From the NCBI GenBank assembly GCA_022791355.1, contig JAAVYX010000003.1, positions 1 to 13,663 of the forward strand: a stretch of 13,663 nucleotides of DNA, given 5' to 3'. The stretch comes from Clostridiales bacterium (GTDB taxonomy: Bacteria > Bacillota > Clostridia > Oscillospirales > Acutalibacteraceae). The translations under genes were made by a program, and so were the position numbers. The notes under the pieces are model-generated. The model saw nothing but the letters and a program-made list of their open reading frames with translations, had not been told where the DNA came from and did not search any database. Each line of letters starts with the position of its first letter. Position 1 is the first letter of the stretch. Positions 1 through 5,867 of the stretch are shown one piece after another.

Positions 1-150
1 GTTTGCTGGTATAAGTTTCAAAACAACAAAATCACATATACCTGCCCTGTTGAGGACGAAATGATACTGGATATTTTTATTATTCCAGACAATAGTAATA
101 TTAACGGCTACCCGGTTCTTCTGGATTGTAATCAGCAGGAAATTGAATAA
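1..150 (+). CDS. 3' end of an unrecognised AT-rich gene (partial)
   Basis: Frame 1 is open from the window edge to a TAA at 148-150 and encodes 49 residues rich in Asn, Ile and Asp (for example FIIPDNSNINGYPVLLDCNQ). The start lies outside the window. Base composition is clearly more AT-rich than the uronate genes further on, which suggests foreign or recently acquired DNA. The other frames contain stops over the same stretch. I do not recognise the family. It is followed directly by gene remnants, so it may itself belong to an accessory island or be a broken gene. Confidence 0.45.
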   Translation, partial: VCWYKFQNNKITYTCPVEDEMILDIFIIPDNSNINGYPVLLDCNQQEIE

Positions 151-203
151 ATTTCTTAAAGAGAGCATAGCAGAAACCCGCCAGAGTTTCACTTCATCGG
201 TGG

Positions 204-506
204 GGACTTCACCTATTTTGCAAGCAGTCTTGCGCCAACGATACGGGCCGTATGCGAGATAGCTCTCATTTCCAATTTTCACAAGCATATCAACTTGGAG
301 CTTCCATGGATCAGATTACAAATGTCTATACGCTCGGGGCCACAGTTTTCGCTCTCTTTGGCGAGTACAATCGCATACGAGATAAACGGCAGCTCAACGA
401 CAGGCTCTTTGAAGCCGCTGCAAAATCTGTAAGCGCTGACAGAGCCGAAAGGCAACGGTCTATCCGACAGTTAGGAGAAGAATAGGAGGCTGCAATTGGT
501 ATGCAA
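204..506 (+). pseudogene. Remnant of a Ser/Thr-kinase-like protein, C-terminal part
   Basis: From about 204 the frame encodes a stretch ending CANDTGRMRDSSHF, then QLGASMDQITNVYTLGATVF, ALFGEY and SVSADRAERQRSIRQL. This matches, from recall, the C-lobe end of small bacterial protein-kinase-like or phosphotransferase proteins (pattern NDMGRMWGSSRF..QLGA.IDEITNVYTLGATAFALF..RAERQQSIRQLIEEW). The usual EEW position reads EE-stop here (TAG at 483-485, one base from TGG), after which EAAIG continues in the same frame. No start codon with a ribosome site precedes it, the frame is closed by TAG at 168-170, and the ATP-binding lobe is absent. It is therefore a truncated, inactivated relic. The family call is by memory of motifs only. 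Confidence 0.55.
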
Positions 507-555
507 TACGAACAGTCTCGCCAAGCGATGCGTTTGGTTAGCCAAATACAAATAT

Positions 556-940
556 ATGAAGTTAACATCGTCTACCTTCGGGGGCAAATACGCACAGCAA
601 CGGCCTAAAGGGCGGCCCCCGCGGGCGGTCCAAAAGAGGGCCGTCGGGGGAACTAGCAGCGTTCTCGCTTTGGCCCCCCTGGGCGTATTCGCCCTTGGAG
701 GGAAATAGTTGCCATCTGCTAACATGGGGAAATACGCCCGGCGGCGTCTCGAAAGGACGCGGAACGAGAACAAACGGCCCCCTCGGATTTGGCGGGCGCA
801 AACCCGCCGGCCGCCTCTTTGGGGCGGCCGCCGGCGGGCCGGTTTTCCGACCGGCTATCGGGCAACCGCGCTCATCTGGCTTTCGCGTGACGGCCAAGGC
901 AAGGCGGTATGCGCGGGGCCAGGCCGGATTTTTTCTTGGA
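556..940. other. GC-rich, hairpin-dense stretch without a convincing gene
   Basis: Several frames stay open here in both directions, as expected of GC-rich DNA, but none has a ribosome site, a plausible start and recognisable protein sequence. What is visible is structure. GGGCGTATT at 681-689 pairs with AATACGCCC at 731-739. CGGCCGCC at 808-815 pairs with GGCGGCCG at 823-830. GCCGGT at 838-843 pairs with ACCGGC at 850-855. It lies between the kinase remnant and the IS30 remnant and may be inactive mobile or repeat DNA. Confidence 0.4.
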
Positions 941-1200
941 GGCGAACGATATGCCGCCCCATGTGCAATTCTACCTTGCCCATCCCGCCTCGCTATGGGA
1001 AGGCGGACGCGGCGAGGTTGCAAACGGCCTGCTCCGGCAGCATGTGCCGAAACGCGGCTACAAGCCCTCTTCTCGGAGGAAACGCTCTGAAAGTTTACCC
1101 AAAAACTTAGCCGCCGGATCGTAAACGCCCGGCTTGGTATACCCCGCAGAAGTCTTTTTCAGGGCTCGTTGCACGTCGCCCCACAATTTGCAGGGGACAA
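940..1200 (+). pseudogene. IS30-family transposase remnant, C-terminal end, frameshifted
   Basis: One frame reads PPHVQFYLAHPASLWEGG then ANGLLRQHVPKR (951 to about 1060). This resembles the IS30 catalytic-core end 'YFAHPYSSWERGSNENANGLLRQYIPKG'. A second frame, from about 1063, reads LFSEETL, a TGA at 1087-1089, then KFTQKLSRRIVNARLG and GSLHVAPQFAG (to about 1193). This fits the usual IS30 tail '..LN.RPRK.LGYKTP.EVF..LHVALQ'. The match is thus split over two frames with a stop, and only the last quarter of the gene remains. It is an old relic, unable to make a transposase. Clear terminal inverted repeats were not found. It abuts the lipoprotein gene that ends at 1212 on the other strand. 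It is the most likely source of the local disorder. Confidence 0.55.
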
Positions 1201-1211
1201 AACGCGCCGGT

Positions 1212-1853
1212 CTATAAAACCGGATTTGCCGGGCTTTGCCCGGATTCGGTCCGGCGGATGGACTTGGCTATGATGTCGATGGTCTTTTCGGCCTTGGGCA
1301 GATCGCTGTTGGACACGCCGAACAGCATACAGACAAATACGTCGGGATATTCCAGAGAAAACAGCCGGACATTCCAGCATTCCGGCTCGCCGTCGTAAAA
1401 CACGCCTATGCCGTCCCGCCGGGCCGGGCAGCCGTCTATGACGTAGTCCTTTCGGACCTCGGACTGGTAATGATACCGCAGGTCCTCCCAGGATTGTATC
1501 GCCATGCTGGCAAAATCGTCCAAGGAAGCCGACTGGAGGTCCTGCTCCTTGGGATAACAGTAAAGGGTCATTTCAACCGCGCCGTCCCCGCTGTAAAGAT
1601 TGAGCGCAGCGTCCGGATAGTCGGCCTCGTAGCCGCCGTCATACCAGCCGGCGGGGGCCGTTACGGTAAATCGCTTGTCCAGGGAGGTAAAGGGCGCGGA
1701 CTTATCCCGGATCTCCGCCAGGGTGGGCTCCGAGCTGTAGGCCGTCCCGCGCCGGTCCGGACGAAGGACGCAACCGCAGGCGCATATGGCTATCGCACAG
1801 GCCAGCAGCAGGACTAATGGTTTTTTCCGGTATGCATCGTCTGTTCTCCTCAA
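1212..1853 (-). CDS. Small lipoprotein, PsbP/DUF1795-like fold suspected
   Basis: Read from a TTG at 1853 this gives 213 residues: a basic start, a hydrophobic segment (residues about 12-24) and a Cys cluster ICACGC that can act as lipobox. The mature part begins with Ser/Thr-rich sequence, then FTVTAPAGWYDGG and ALNLYSGDGAVEMTLYCYP. The pattern 'ordinary domain starting F.V..P.GW' resembles small DUF1795/PsbP-like surface lipoproteins. The function is unknown. It is the third gene of the minus-strand kinase/aldolase run, beginning 11 bases after the kinase stop. The start is doubtful. The best ribosome site (AGGAGA at 1844-1849) points to an ATG at 1837, which is out of frame with the body by one base at a run of six A residues. 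The protein either starts at TTG without a good ribosome site or carries a frameshift. Confidence 0.7.
   Translation of the reverse strand: MRRTDDAYRKKPLVLLLACAIAICACGCVLRPDRRGTAYSSEPTLAEIRDKSAPFTSLDKRFTVTAPAGWYDGGYEADYPDAALNLYSGDGAVEMTLYCYPKEQDLQSASLDDFASMAIQSWEDLRYHYQSEVRKDYVIDGCPARRDGIGVFYDGEPECWNVRLFSLEYPDVFVCMLFGVSNSDLPKAEKTIDIIAKSIRRTESGQSPANPVL
1844..1849 (-). promoter_or_regulatory. Ribosome binding site pointing to an out-of-frame ATG
   Basis: On the minus strand AGGAGA lies seven bases before ATG (1837-1835). That ATG frame ends after seven codons (MHTGKNH). Adding one A to the A6 run at 1821-1826 would join this ATG to the lipoprotein body as MHTGKKPLVLLL. It decides between a TTG start and a frameshifted gene. 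Confidence 0.5.
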
Positions 1854-1863
1854 AACCTTTTCG

Positions 1864-2862
1864 TTATCTCTGTACGCCCCCCGCGCCGCCGGCGGCGATT
1901 CGTTCCGCCTCCGCCGCCGAAACCAGGTTGGCGTCTCCGGGTACGGTAAACTTGAGCAGGGAGGCCGCCACGGCGAAATCGATGGCCCGCTGGTCCTCCT
2001 GTCCGTCCAGCAGGGCGTAAATCAGCCCGGCGGCAAAAGCGTCCCCAATGCCCATACGTTCGATGACCTGCGTATCGTACCGCCGGGAGCAGACCCAGCT
2101 CCCATCCCGCCACAAAAGGGCCGACCAGCGGTTTTGGCTGGCAGAGGGAGCGTCCAGCATGGTCATGGCCACCAGCCCAAAGCCGAACCGTTCGGTTAAA
2201 CGGCGGGCGATTTCTTTACAGCCCTCCACCGGGTCCCCCGGGGCCGTGATGCCGAAAATGTCGGCGTCGTCCTCCCGGTTGGCGATGCAGACATCCACAT
2301 AGGGCATCAGCTTCTCCATCGTTTTTGCGGCCTGCTCCATACTCCACAGGCGGCTGCGGTAGTTCAAATCGCAGGAGACGGCGCAGCCCGCCGCCTTGGC
2401 CGCCTGACAGGCCTCCAGACAGAGGGCGGCCGCGTTTTGACTCAGAGCGGGGGTCACGCCGCTGAAATGGAACCAGTCGGCTCCCGCGAATACGGCCGGC
2501 CAGTCGAAATCGCCGGGCTCGGCCTCGGCCATAGAGGACCCGGCCCGGTCGTAGAGCACCTGCGCCGGCCGGGCGGCCGCCCCCTTCTCCAAATAGTAAA
2601 TGCCGATACGCCGGCCCTGCCGGCGGATGAAGGAGGTGTCCACCCCGTACCGCCGCAGGGCGTTGACGGCCGCCTGGCCGACGGCATGGTCGGGCAGGGC
2701 GGTGACGTGGGCGGCCTCCATGCCAAAGGCGCACAGGGAAACGGCCGCGTTGGCCTCGGCCCCGCCGTAAACCGCGTCGAAGGCCTCGGCCTGGACAAGG
2801 CGGGTATACCCCGCCGGGGAAAGGCGGAGAAGAATTTCCCCAAAGGTGATGATTCTCGGCAT
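1864..2862 (-). CDS. kdgK: 2-keto-3-deoxygluconate kinase, PfkB family
   Basis: A 332-residue cytoplasmic sugar kinase that phosphorylates 2-keto-3-deoxygluconate (KDG) to KDPG with ATP. The start MPRIITFGEILLRLSP is typical of KDG kinases. The N-terminal PfkB signature GGAEANAAVSLCAFG is at residues 33-47. The C-terminal anion-hole and catalytic motif ERMGIGDAFAAG is at 268-279, with Asp274 as the likely base (usually DTxGAGD; this branch varies). Length fits the family. The ATG at 2862 follows a strong AAGGAGG that overlaps the stop of the upstream aldolase gene, so the two are surely co-transcribed and probably translationally coupled. The product is the substrate of that aldolase. Fructokinase or another PfkB specificity is possible, but the aldolase neighbour and uxaC nearby favour KDG. 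Confidence 0.88.
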   Translation of the reverse strand: MPRIITFGEILLRLSPAGYTRLVQAEAFDAVYGGAEANAAVSLCAFGMEAAHVTALPDHAVGQAAVNALRRYGVDTSFIRRQGRRIGIYYLEKGAAARPAQVLYDRAGSSMAEAEPGDFDWPAVFAGADWFHFSGVTPALSQNAAALCLEACQAAKAAGCAVSCDLNYRSRLWSMEQAAKTMEKLMPYVDVCIANREDDADIFGITAPGDPVEGCKEIARRLTERFGFGLVAMTMLDAPSASQNRWSALLWRDGSWVCSRRYDTQVIERMGIGDAFAAGLIYALLDGQEDQRAIDFAVAASLLKFTVPGDANLVSAAEAERIAAGGAGGVQR

Positions 2863-2872
2863 AAGCGCCTCC

Positions 2873-3832
2873 TTACGAGCGGACCAGATGGACGGCGAAG
2901 CCGCCTATCTCGTCTTTGATATACAGAAATGTGGTGCGGCCCAGGGAATCCACCTTCCGGCTGGACCCGTCGAAGACGAAGCCTTTTGCCGCAAGATACC
3001 GCTCGGCCCGGTCCACATCGGCGGTGGATATGGCCAGATGGCCCATGGTTCCCCGGCCCATGCTCTTCATGACCTCCACGCCCTCGCCCACAAAGTAGGA
3101 GACGGGGATTTCGTCGGCCGGAAGGCCCAGCAGGGCGGAAAACCGGCGGGCCGTATCGGCCGCCTGCTCAGCGGGGCAGTTGATTCCCACGTGGGCCAGC
3201 TTAAGGTCCAGCATTGTCCGGACGGCCGCCTGGGCCAAAGCCTCCACGCCGGCCCAGTCGCCCGCGTCTATCAGCGCGTCGGGAGCCATCCAGCTTCCCC
3301 CGCAGGCCAGGACCTGGGGCAGGGCCAGATAGCCGCCGAGGTTCCCCGGACCGATACCGCCGGTGGGTACCACCCGCAGCCCTGGGAAGGGCCCGGACAG
3401 GGCCTTCAGCATGTTAACGCCCCCCGCCGCCTCGGCGGGAAAGAATTTGACGGCGGCCAGCCCCAGCTTTACGGCCTGCTCCATCTCGGAAGCGGTGGAA
3501 CAGCCGGGCAGCATGGGGATGTTCCGGGCGGCGCACCATTCGATGATCTCCCGGTCAAAGCCGGGGCTGACGATGTACTTGGCGCCGGCCTCCACGGCCC
3601 TTTGGGCCTGTTCCGTAGTGACGACGGTGCCCGCTCCCACCAGCGCGTCGGGCATGGCCTGGCAGATGGCGGCGATGGCCCGTTCCGCCCCTTCGGTCCG
3701 GAAGGTGATTTCGGCGGTTGGGATGCCGCCGGCCGTCAGAGCCCGCATAAGGGGAACAGCTCCTGCCGGGTCGGAAAGCTTGATCACCGGGATCAGCCCG
3801 ATAGCGCCGAGACTTTGCAAAACAGCGTGCAT
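2873..3832 (-). CDS. eda: KDPG/KHG aldolase fused to a C-terminal VOC domain
   Basis: A 319-residue protein. Residues 1 to about 208 are a class I KDPG aldolase (2-dehydro-3-deoxy-6-phosphogluconate to pyruvate plus glyceraldehyde 3-phosphate; the family also cleaves 4-hydroxy-2-oxoglutarate). Visible are EITFRT with Glu41 and Arg45, GAGTV (66-70), SPG (89-91) and the Schiff-base Lys129 in VKFFPA. Residues about 212-319 (LAHVGINCP ... GHLAIST ... FLYIKDEIGGFAVHLV) form a VOC/glyoxalase-like domain; the usual aldolase alone is near 210 residues. The ATG at 3832 is chosen because AAGGAGGA lies eight bases before it; a longer upstream extension lacks a ribosome site. It is first of the run eda-kdgK-lipoprotein. 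From memory, this fusion also occurs in gut Clostridia. The role of the VOC part is unknown. Confidence 0.9.
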   Translation of the reverse strand: MHAVLQSLGAIGLIPVIKLSDPAGAVPLMRALTAGGIPTAEITFRTEGAERAIAAICQAMPDALVGAGTVVTTEQAQRAVEAGAKYIVSPGFDREIIEWCAARNIPMLPGCSTASEMEQAVKLGLAAVKFFPAEAAGGVNMLKALSGPFPGLRVVPTGGIGPGNLGGYLALPQVLACGGSWMAPDALIDAGDWAGVEALAQAAVRTMLDLKLAHVGINCPAEQAADTARRFSALLGLPADEIPVSYFVGEGVEVMKSMGRGTMGHLAISTADVDRAERYLAAKGFVFDGSSRKVDSLGRTTFLYIKDEIGGFAVHLVRS

Positions 3833-3840
3833 ACTAAATA

Positions 3841-3848
3841 TCCTCCTT
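3841..3848 (-). promoter_or_regulatory. Ribosome binding site of the aldolase gene
   Basis: AAGGAGGA on the minus strand, eight bases before the ATG at 3832. It rules out the longer reading that begins at 3880. Confidence 0.8.
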
Positions 3849-3950
3849 AAACGCTTACCATCCGCCTTTATGGGCATCATACGCCCGGCCGCCGTCCTTT
3901 CAGGCCTTGGGCCATGCCGGGCGACGGCGCATCAGACGGTCAAGCCGTGT

Positions 3951-3966
3951 GGCCGCCTGTGCGGCC
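3951..3966 (-). other. Hairpin at the predicted 5' end of the eda transcript
   Basis: GGCCGC and GCGGCC form a perfect six-base stem around a four-base loop. No T-run follows on the minus strand, so it is unlikely to be the terminator of the ankyrin gene. A second possible stem in the leader is CGCCCGG (3882-3888) with CCGGGCG (3917-3923). Confidence 0.4.
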
Positions 3967-3973
3967 GGACAGA

Positions 3974-4002
3974 ATCGTACGGTCCGCCTGGTTTATTCCC
4001 AA
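3974..4002 (-). promoter_or_regulatory. Candidate promoter of the eda-kdgK run
   Basis: On the minus strand TTGGGA (4002-3997), 17 bases, then TACGAT (3979-3974). Four of six bases match each consensus hexamer. A GC-rich hairpin (3951-3966) begins just where the transcript should start, leaving a leader of about 135 bases. Confidence 0.3.
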
Positions 4003-4117
4003 AAGCGTATGCGGCCTAAAAAGTAGATGGTATAAGTTTTTACGCGTGTATGGAATCTTTCGAGGCTTGTCGTTTTATTTTGGTTGAAGCAGACCGCTTT
4101 TCCATTTATAGTCGTAT

Positions 4118-5194
4118 TCATCTTGCATAATCTGCTTCCAGCGGGGAAAGAACCTCCGGATTCAGCGATACCCAAACAACCGCGTATGCGCACAGCCGCA
4201 TGCTCAAGGTACCGTCGTCTCGGCCGTCCCGTAAAAGGCGGGTAATGCTTTCCGCCTGGGCAATATCCTCATCGCACAAGGGATTGCCCAAACGCAGGTA
4301 CCGCGGAAAGGCCCGCAGCATTTTCCGATAATCGCCGTCCCAGTTCATGCCGCCGTTGACCGTAATTTCGTGCTCAATACGGCCCGCGATACGGATGGCC
4401 TCGCCTTGGGCGGTCTGGGCTTTTCCGTTGGGCGGGACGAGATAGCCCCAAAGCCATTGAAACGCCTTGCTTTTGCTTTCCTCCGGCACATGGATGGAGG
4501 ACACGCCATCGTGAAAGACAGCTTCCTCTGCGGGCTCCACGCCAAAGATTTGACAAAGACGTTCCAGCCCTTCCGTCTGCCTGCACAGGAACTCCGGGTC
4601 GGTGATTCCTCGTTTGACACGTTGAAAACGTTTCGCCGACCTGTGCAGAAACTCCCGACAGCGGTTTGTGATCTCCGCTCCGCGGTCCAAAAGAAGCCCA
4701 CAAATCTCCAGCAGTTCCCTATAGGGCAAGCGGTCCTGCAGGAGGGTTGTTTCCAGCGGCGTAAGAAACCCCGGCAAATCATTCCGGCCCGATTTGACGT
4801 TGACGTCTGCGCCGGCGGCCAACAGCGCCTTCACTGCGTCCGCGCGTCCGTACAGCGCTGCAAGGTGCAGGGGGGTCACACCAAAATTGTCGGCGACGTC
4901 CACATTAGCGCCCAAATCGATTAAGAGCTGCGCGTCGCCTTTCCAAGCGGAAGCTTGGCTGAAAATGGGTGTTTTTCCATAGTAATCCTTAAAATTTACA
5001 TCCGCGCCCTGTTCTTTGGCCCAAAGGGCAAATTCCCTTGGTAAAGGCGACAGGGAAAAGAGATTGGAGCCGAATTTGGTATGCGTGATCGCATTGGGTT
5101 CGCAGCGCAAAAACTGCTCCTTGAGCGCCGCGATATCGCCGCTCTCCAAAAGTTCCTTCATTTCTTTCGGAAGCGTTTTCCGCCTTTTAGCCAT
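4118..5194 (-). CDS. Ankyrin-repeat protein with a C-terminal uncharacterised domain
   Basis: A 358-residue protein without signal peptide or membrane segments, so probably cytoplasmic. Residues about 60-175 hold three to four ankyrin repeats: KEQGADVNFKDYYGKTPIF, LIDLGANVDVADNFGVTPLH, LAALYGRADAVKALLAAGAD and a degenerate LLLDRGAEI. Residues about 240-358 contain LVPPNGKAQTAQGEAIRIAG and INWD-like GGMNWDGDYRKML. From recall, this pattern (LVPPSG.A.TVQGE..R...R...E...NG..NWD) occurs in hypothetical Firmicutes proteins, some near toxin or immunity loci. GGAGGG sits just before the ATG at 5194. It has its own promoter and no obvious partner. Likely role is protein binding, possibly immunity-like; this is inference. 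Confidence 0.82.
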   Translation of the reverse strand: MAKRRKTLPKEMKELLESGDIAALKEQFLRCEPNAITHTKFGSNLFSLSPLPREFALWAKEQGADVNFKDYYGKTPIFSQASAWKGDAQLLIDLGANVDVADNFGVTPLHLAALYGRADAVKALLAAGADVNVKSGRNDLPGFLTPLETTLLQDRLPYRELLEICGLLLDRGAEITNRCREFLHRSAKRFQRVKRGITDPEFLCRQTEGLERLCQIFGVEPAEEAVFHDGVSSIHVPEESKSKAFQWLWGYLVPPNGKAQTAQGEAIRIAGRIEHEITVNGGMNWDGDYRKMLRAFPRYLRLGNPLCDEDIAQAESITRLLRDGRDDGTLSMRLCAYAVVWVSLNPEVLSPLEADYAR

Positions 5195-5225
5195 ATGCCC
5201 TCCAAATCATTTGTTTATATACCTG

Positions 5226-5254
5226 ATTATAAAATATTTGTCCGCTGCACGCAA
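5226..5254 (-). promoter_or_regulatory. Promoter of the ankyrin-repeat gene
   Basis: On the minus strand TTGCGT (5254-5249), 17 bases, then a perfect TATAAT (5231-5226), about 30 bases before the start codon. Confidence 0.55.
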
Positions 5255-5399
5255 TGCATATCCAAAGACTGATTTTAGCAGAGAAGAAAAAGCGAAATTA
5301 GCCGATAGAGGGGAACGCCTGGAGCGGGCGTTTAAAGCTTAGGCCCTCTGCGCCGGCCGGAACGTCTTACGGAAATTCTGCGCATATCCTCTAAAACCT

Positions 5400-5421
5400 G
5401 TCAAACGGGGTTGCGTTTGAC
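5400..5421. repeat. Inverted repeat containing a 16-base dispersed repeat
   Basis: GTCAAAC and GTTTGAC are perfect seven-base arms around eight bases. Positions 5402-5417 (CAAACGGGGTTGCGTT) recur exactly at 8223-8238. Confidence 0.6.
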
Positions 5422-5663
5422 GCGGCTATTCCTTACACAAAAAATCGCGCCGTGCGACATGGTGTTGGAGAAATGAGAAAGAGTACGCCTGACGCAAAAT
5501 ATATCGCCCGCTAAATAAATACATAGTACGCCTGCGCGACCCCTTCCGTTCTATTGAACAAAAACAGACAAATTGATATGCGCATCTCGACGGGTCACAC
5601 AAAAATATCCGGAGAGCGTATATGTACATTTCGTATTATAAGGCATACGACGGCGTCCGGTCA

Positions 5664-5692
5664 ATGTAAATAGATGCTTTAATGATGTAAAT
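5664..5692 (+). promoter_or_regulatory. Direct repeat ATGTAAAT, possible regulator site
   Basis: ATGTAAAT occurs at 5664-5671 and 5685-5692, a 21-base period equal to two helical turns. It lies about 100 bases before the uxaC -10 box, so an activator could bind both copies on one face. There is no recognised consensus. Confidence 0.25.
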
Positions 5693-5786
5693 CAACGCGT
5701 CTTTGCCGGTCCGCCCGCCGGCATATTTGCTTTTATTTGCAAGGTTTCCTTCCTTTTTCCCTCTTTTTTCCGCCGCTTTCCTACGC

Positions 5787-5792
5787 TATAAT
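5787..5792 (+). promoter_or_regulatory. uxaC promoter -10 box
   Basis: A perfect TATAAT follows a pyrimidine-rich tract (5741-5782). No good -35 box lies 17 bases upstream (the position is a T-run), so an activator may be needed. The start site would be near 5799. Confidence 0.45.
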
Positions 5793-5802
5793 AAAAAAAA
5801 TA

Positions 5803-5836
5803 GGGCGCGGCCCGGTCAAAGCACGCCCCCGCGCCC
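5803..5836. other. GC-rich hairpin in uxaC leader; terminator-like on minus strand
   Basis: GGGCGCGG (5803-5810) pairs with CCGCGCCC (5829-5836) across 18 bases. On the plus strand it starts the uxaC transcript and lacks a following T-run. On the minus strand the stem is followed by TATTTTTTTT, the form of an intrinsic terminator, although no minus-strand gene lies upstream of it. Confidence 0.5.
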
Positions 5837-5867
5837 CATGTAATTTATAAAACGAGGAGGCCTATTC

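Larger units (their letters stand above)
5281..5786. other. Intergenic region upstream of uxaC, no supported gene
   Basis: Between the divergently transcribed ankyrin gene and uxaC I see no credible coding sequence; short frames on both strands lack ribosome sites and family resemblance. Contents: an inverted repeat GTCAAAC/GTTTGAC (5400-5421), a 10-base repeat AGTACGCCTG at 5482-5491 and 5525-5534, the direct repeat ATGTAAAT at 5664 and 5685, and a pyrimidine-rich tract at 5741-5782 just before the uxaC -10 box. Confidence 0.5.

Noticed and set aside
695..1124. Several long overlapping plus-strand frames and an opposite-strand frame
   Set aside because: High GC leaves all frames open; only the IS30-like parts show protein resemblance.
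1207..1243. Terminator for the lipoprotein gene (CCGGT/ACCGG and CCGGGC/GCCCGG stems)
   Set aside because: One stem lies inside the coding end, the other has only five pairs; neither has a proper T-run on the minus strand.
3846..3859. cre-like or LacI-family operator before the aldolase gene (TTAAACGCTTACC)
   Set aside because: Only the right half fits the cre consensus, three key positions fail, and it overlaps the ribosome binding site.
5270..5342. Protein-like plus-strand tail (AKLADRGERLERAFKA)
   Set aside because: The frame upstream is antisense to the ankyrin gene and its promoter; the resemblance is too short to support a gene remnant.
5426..5629. Minus-strand protein of 67 residues in the uxaC upstream gap
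   Set aside because: No ribosome site and an unusual composition; probably a chance frame.
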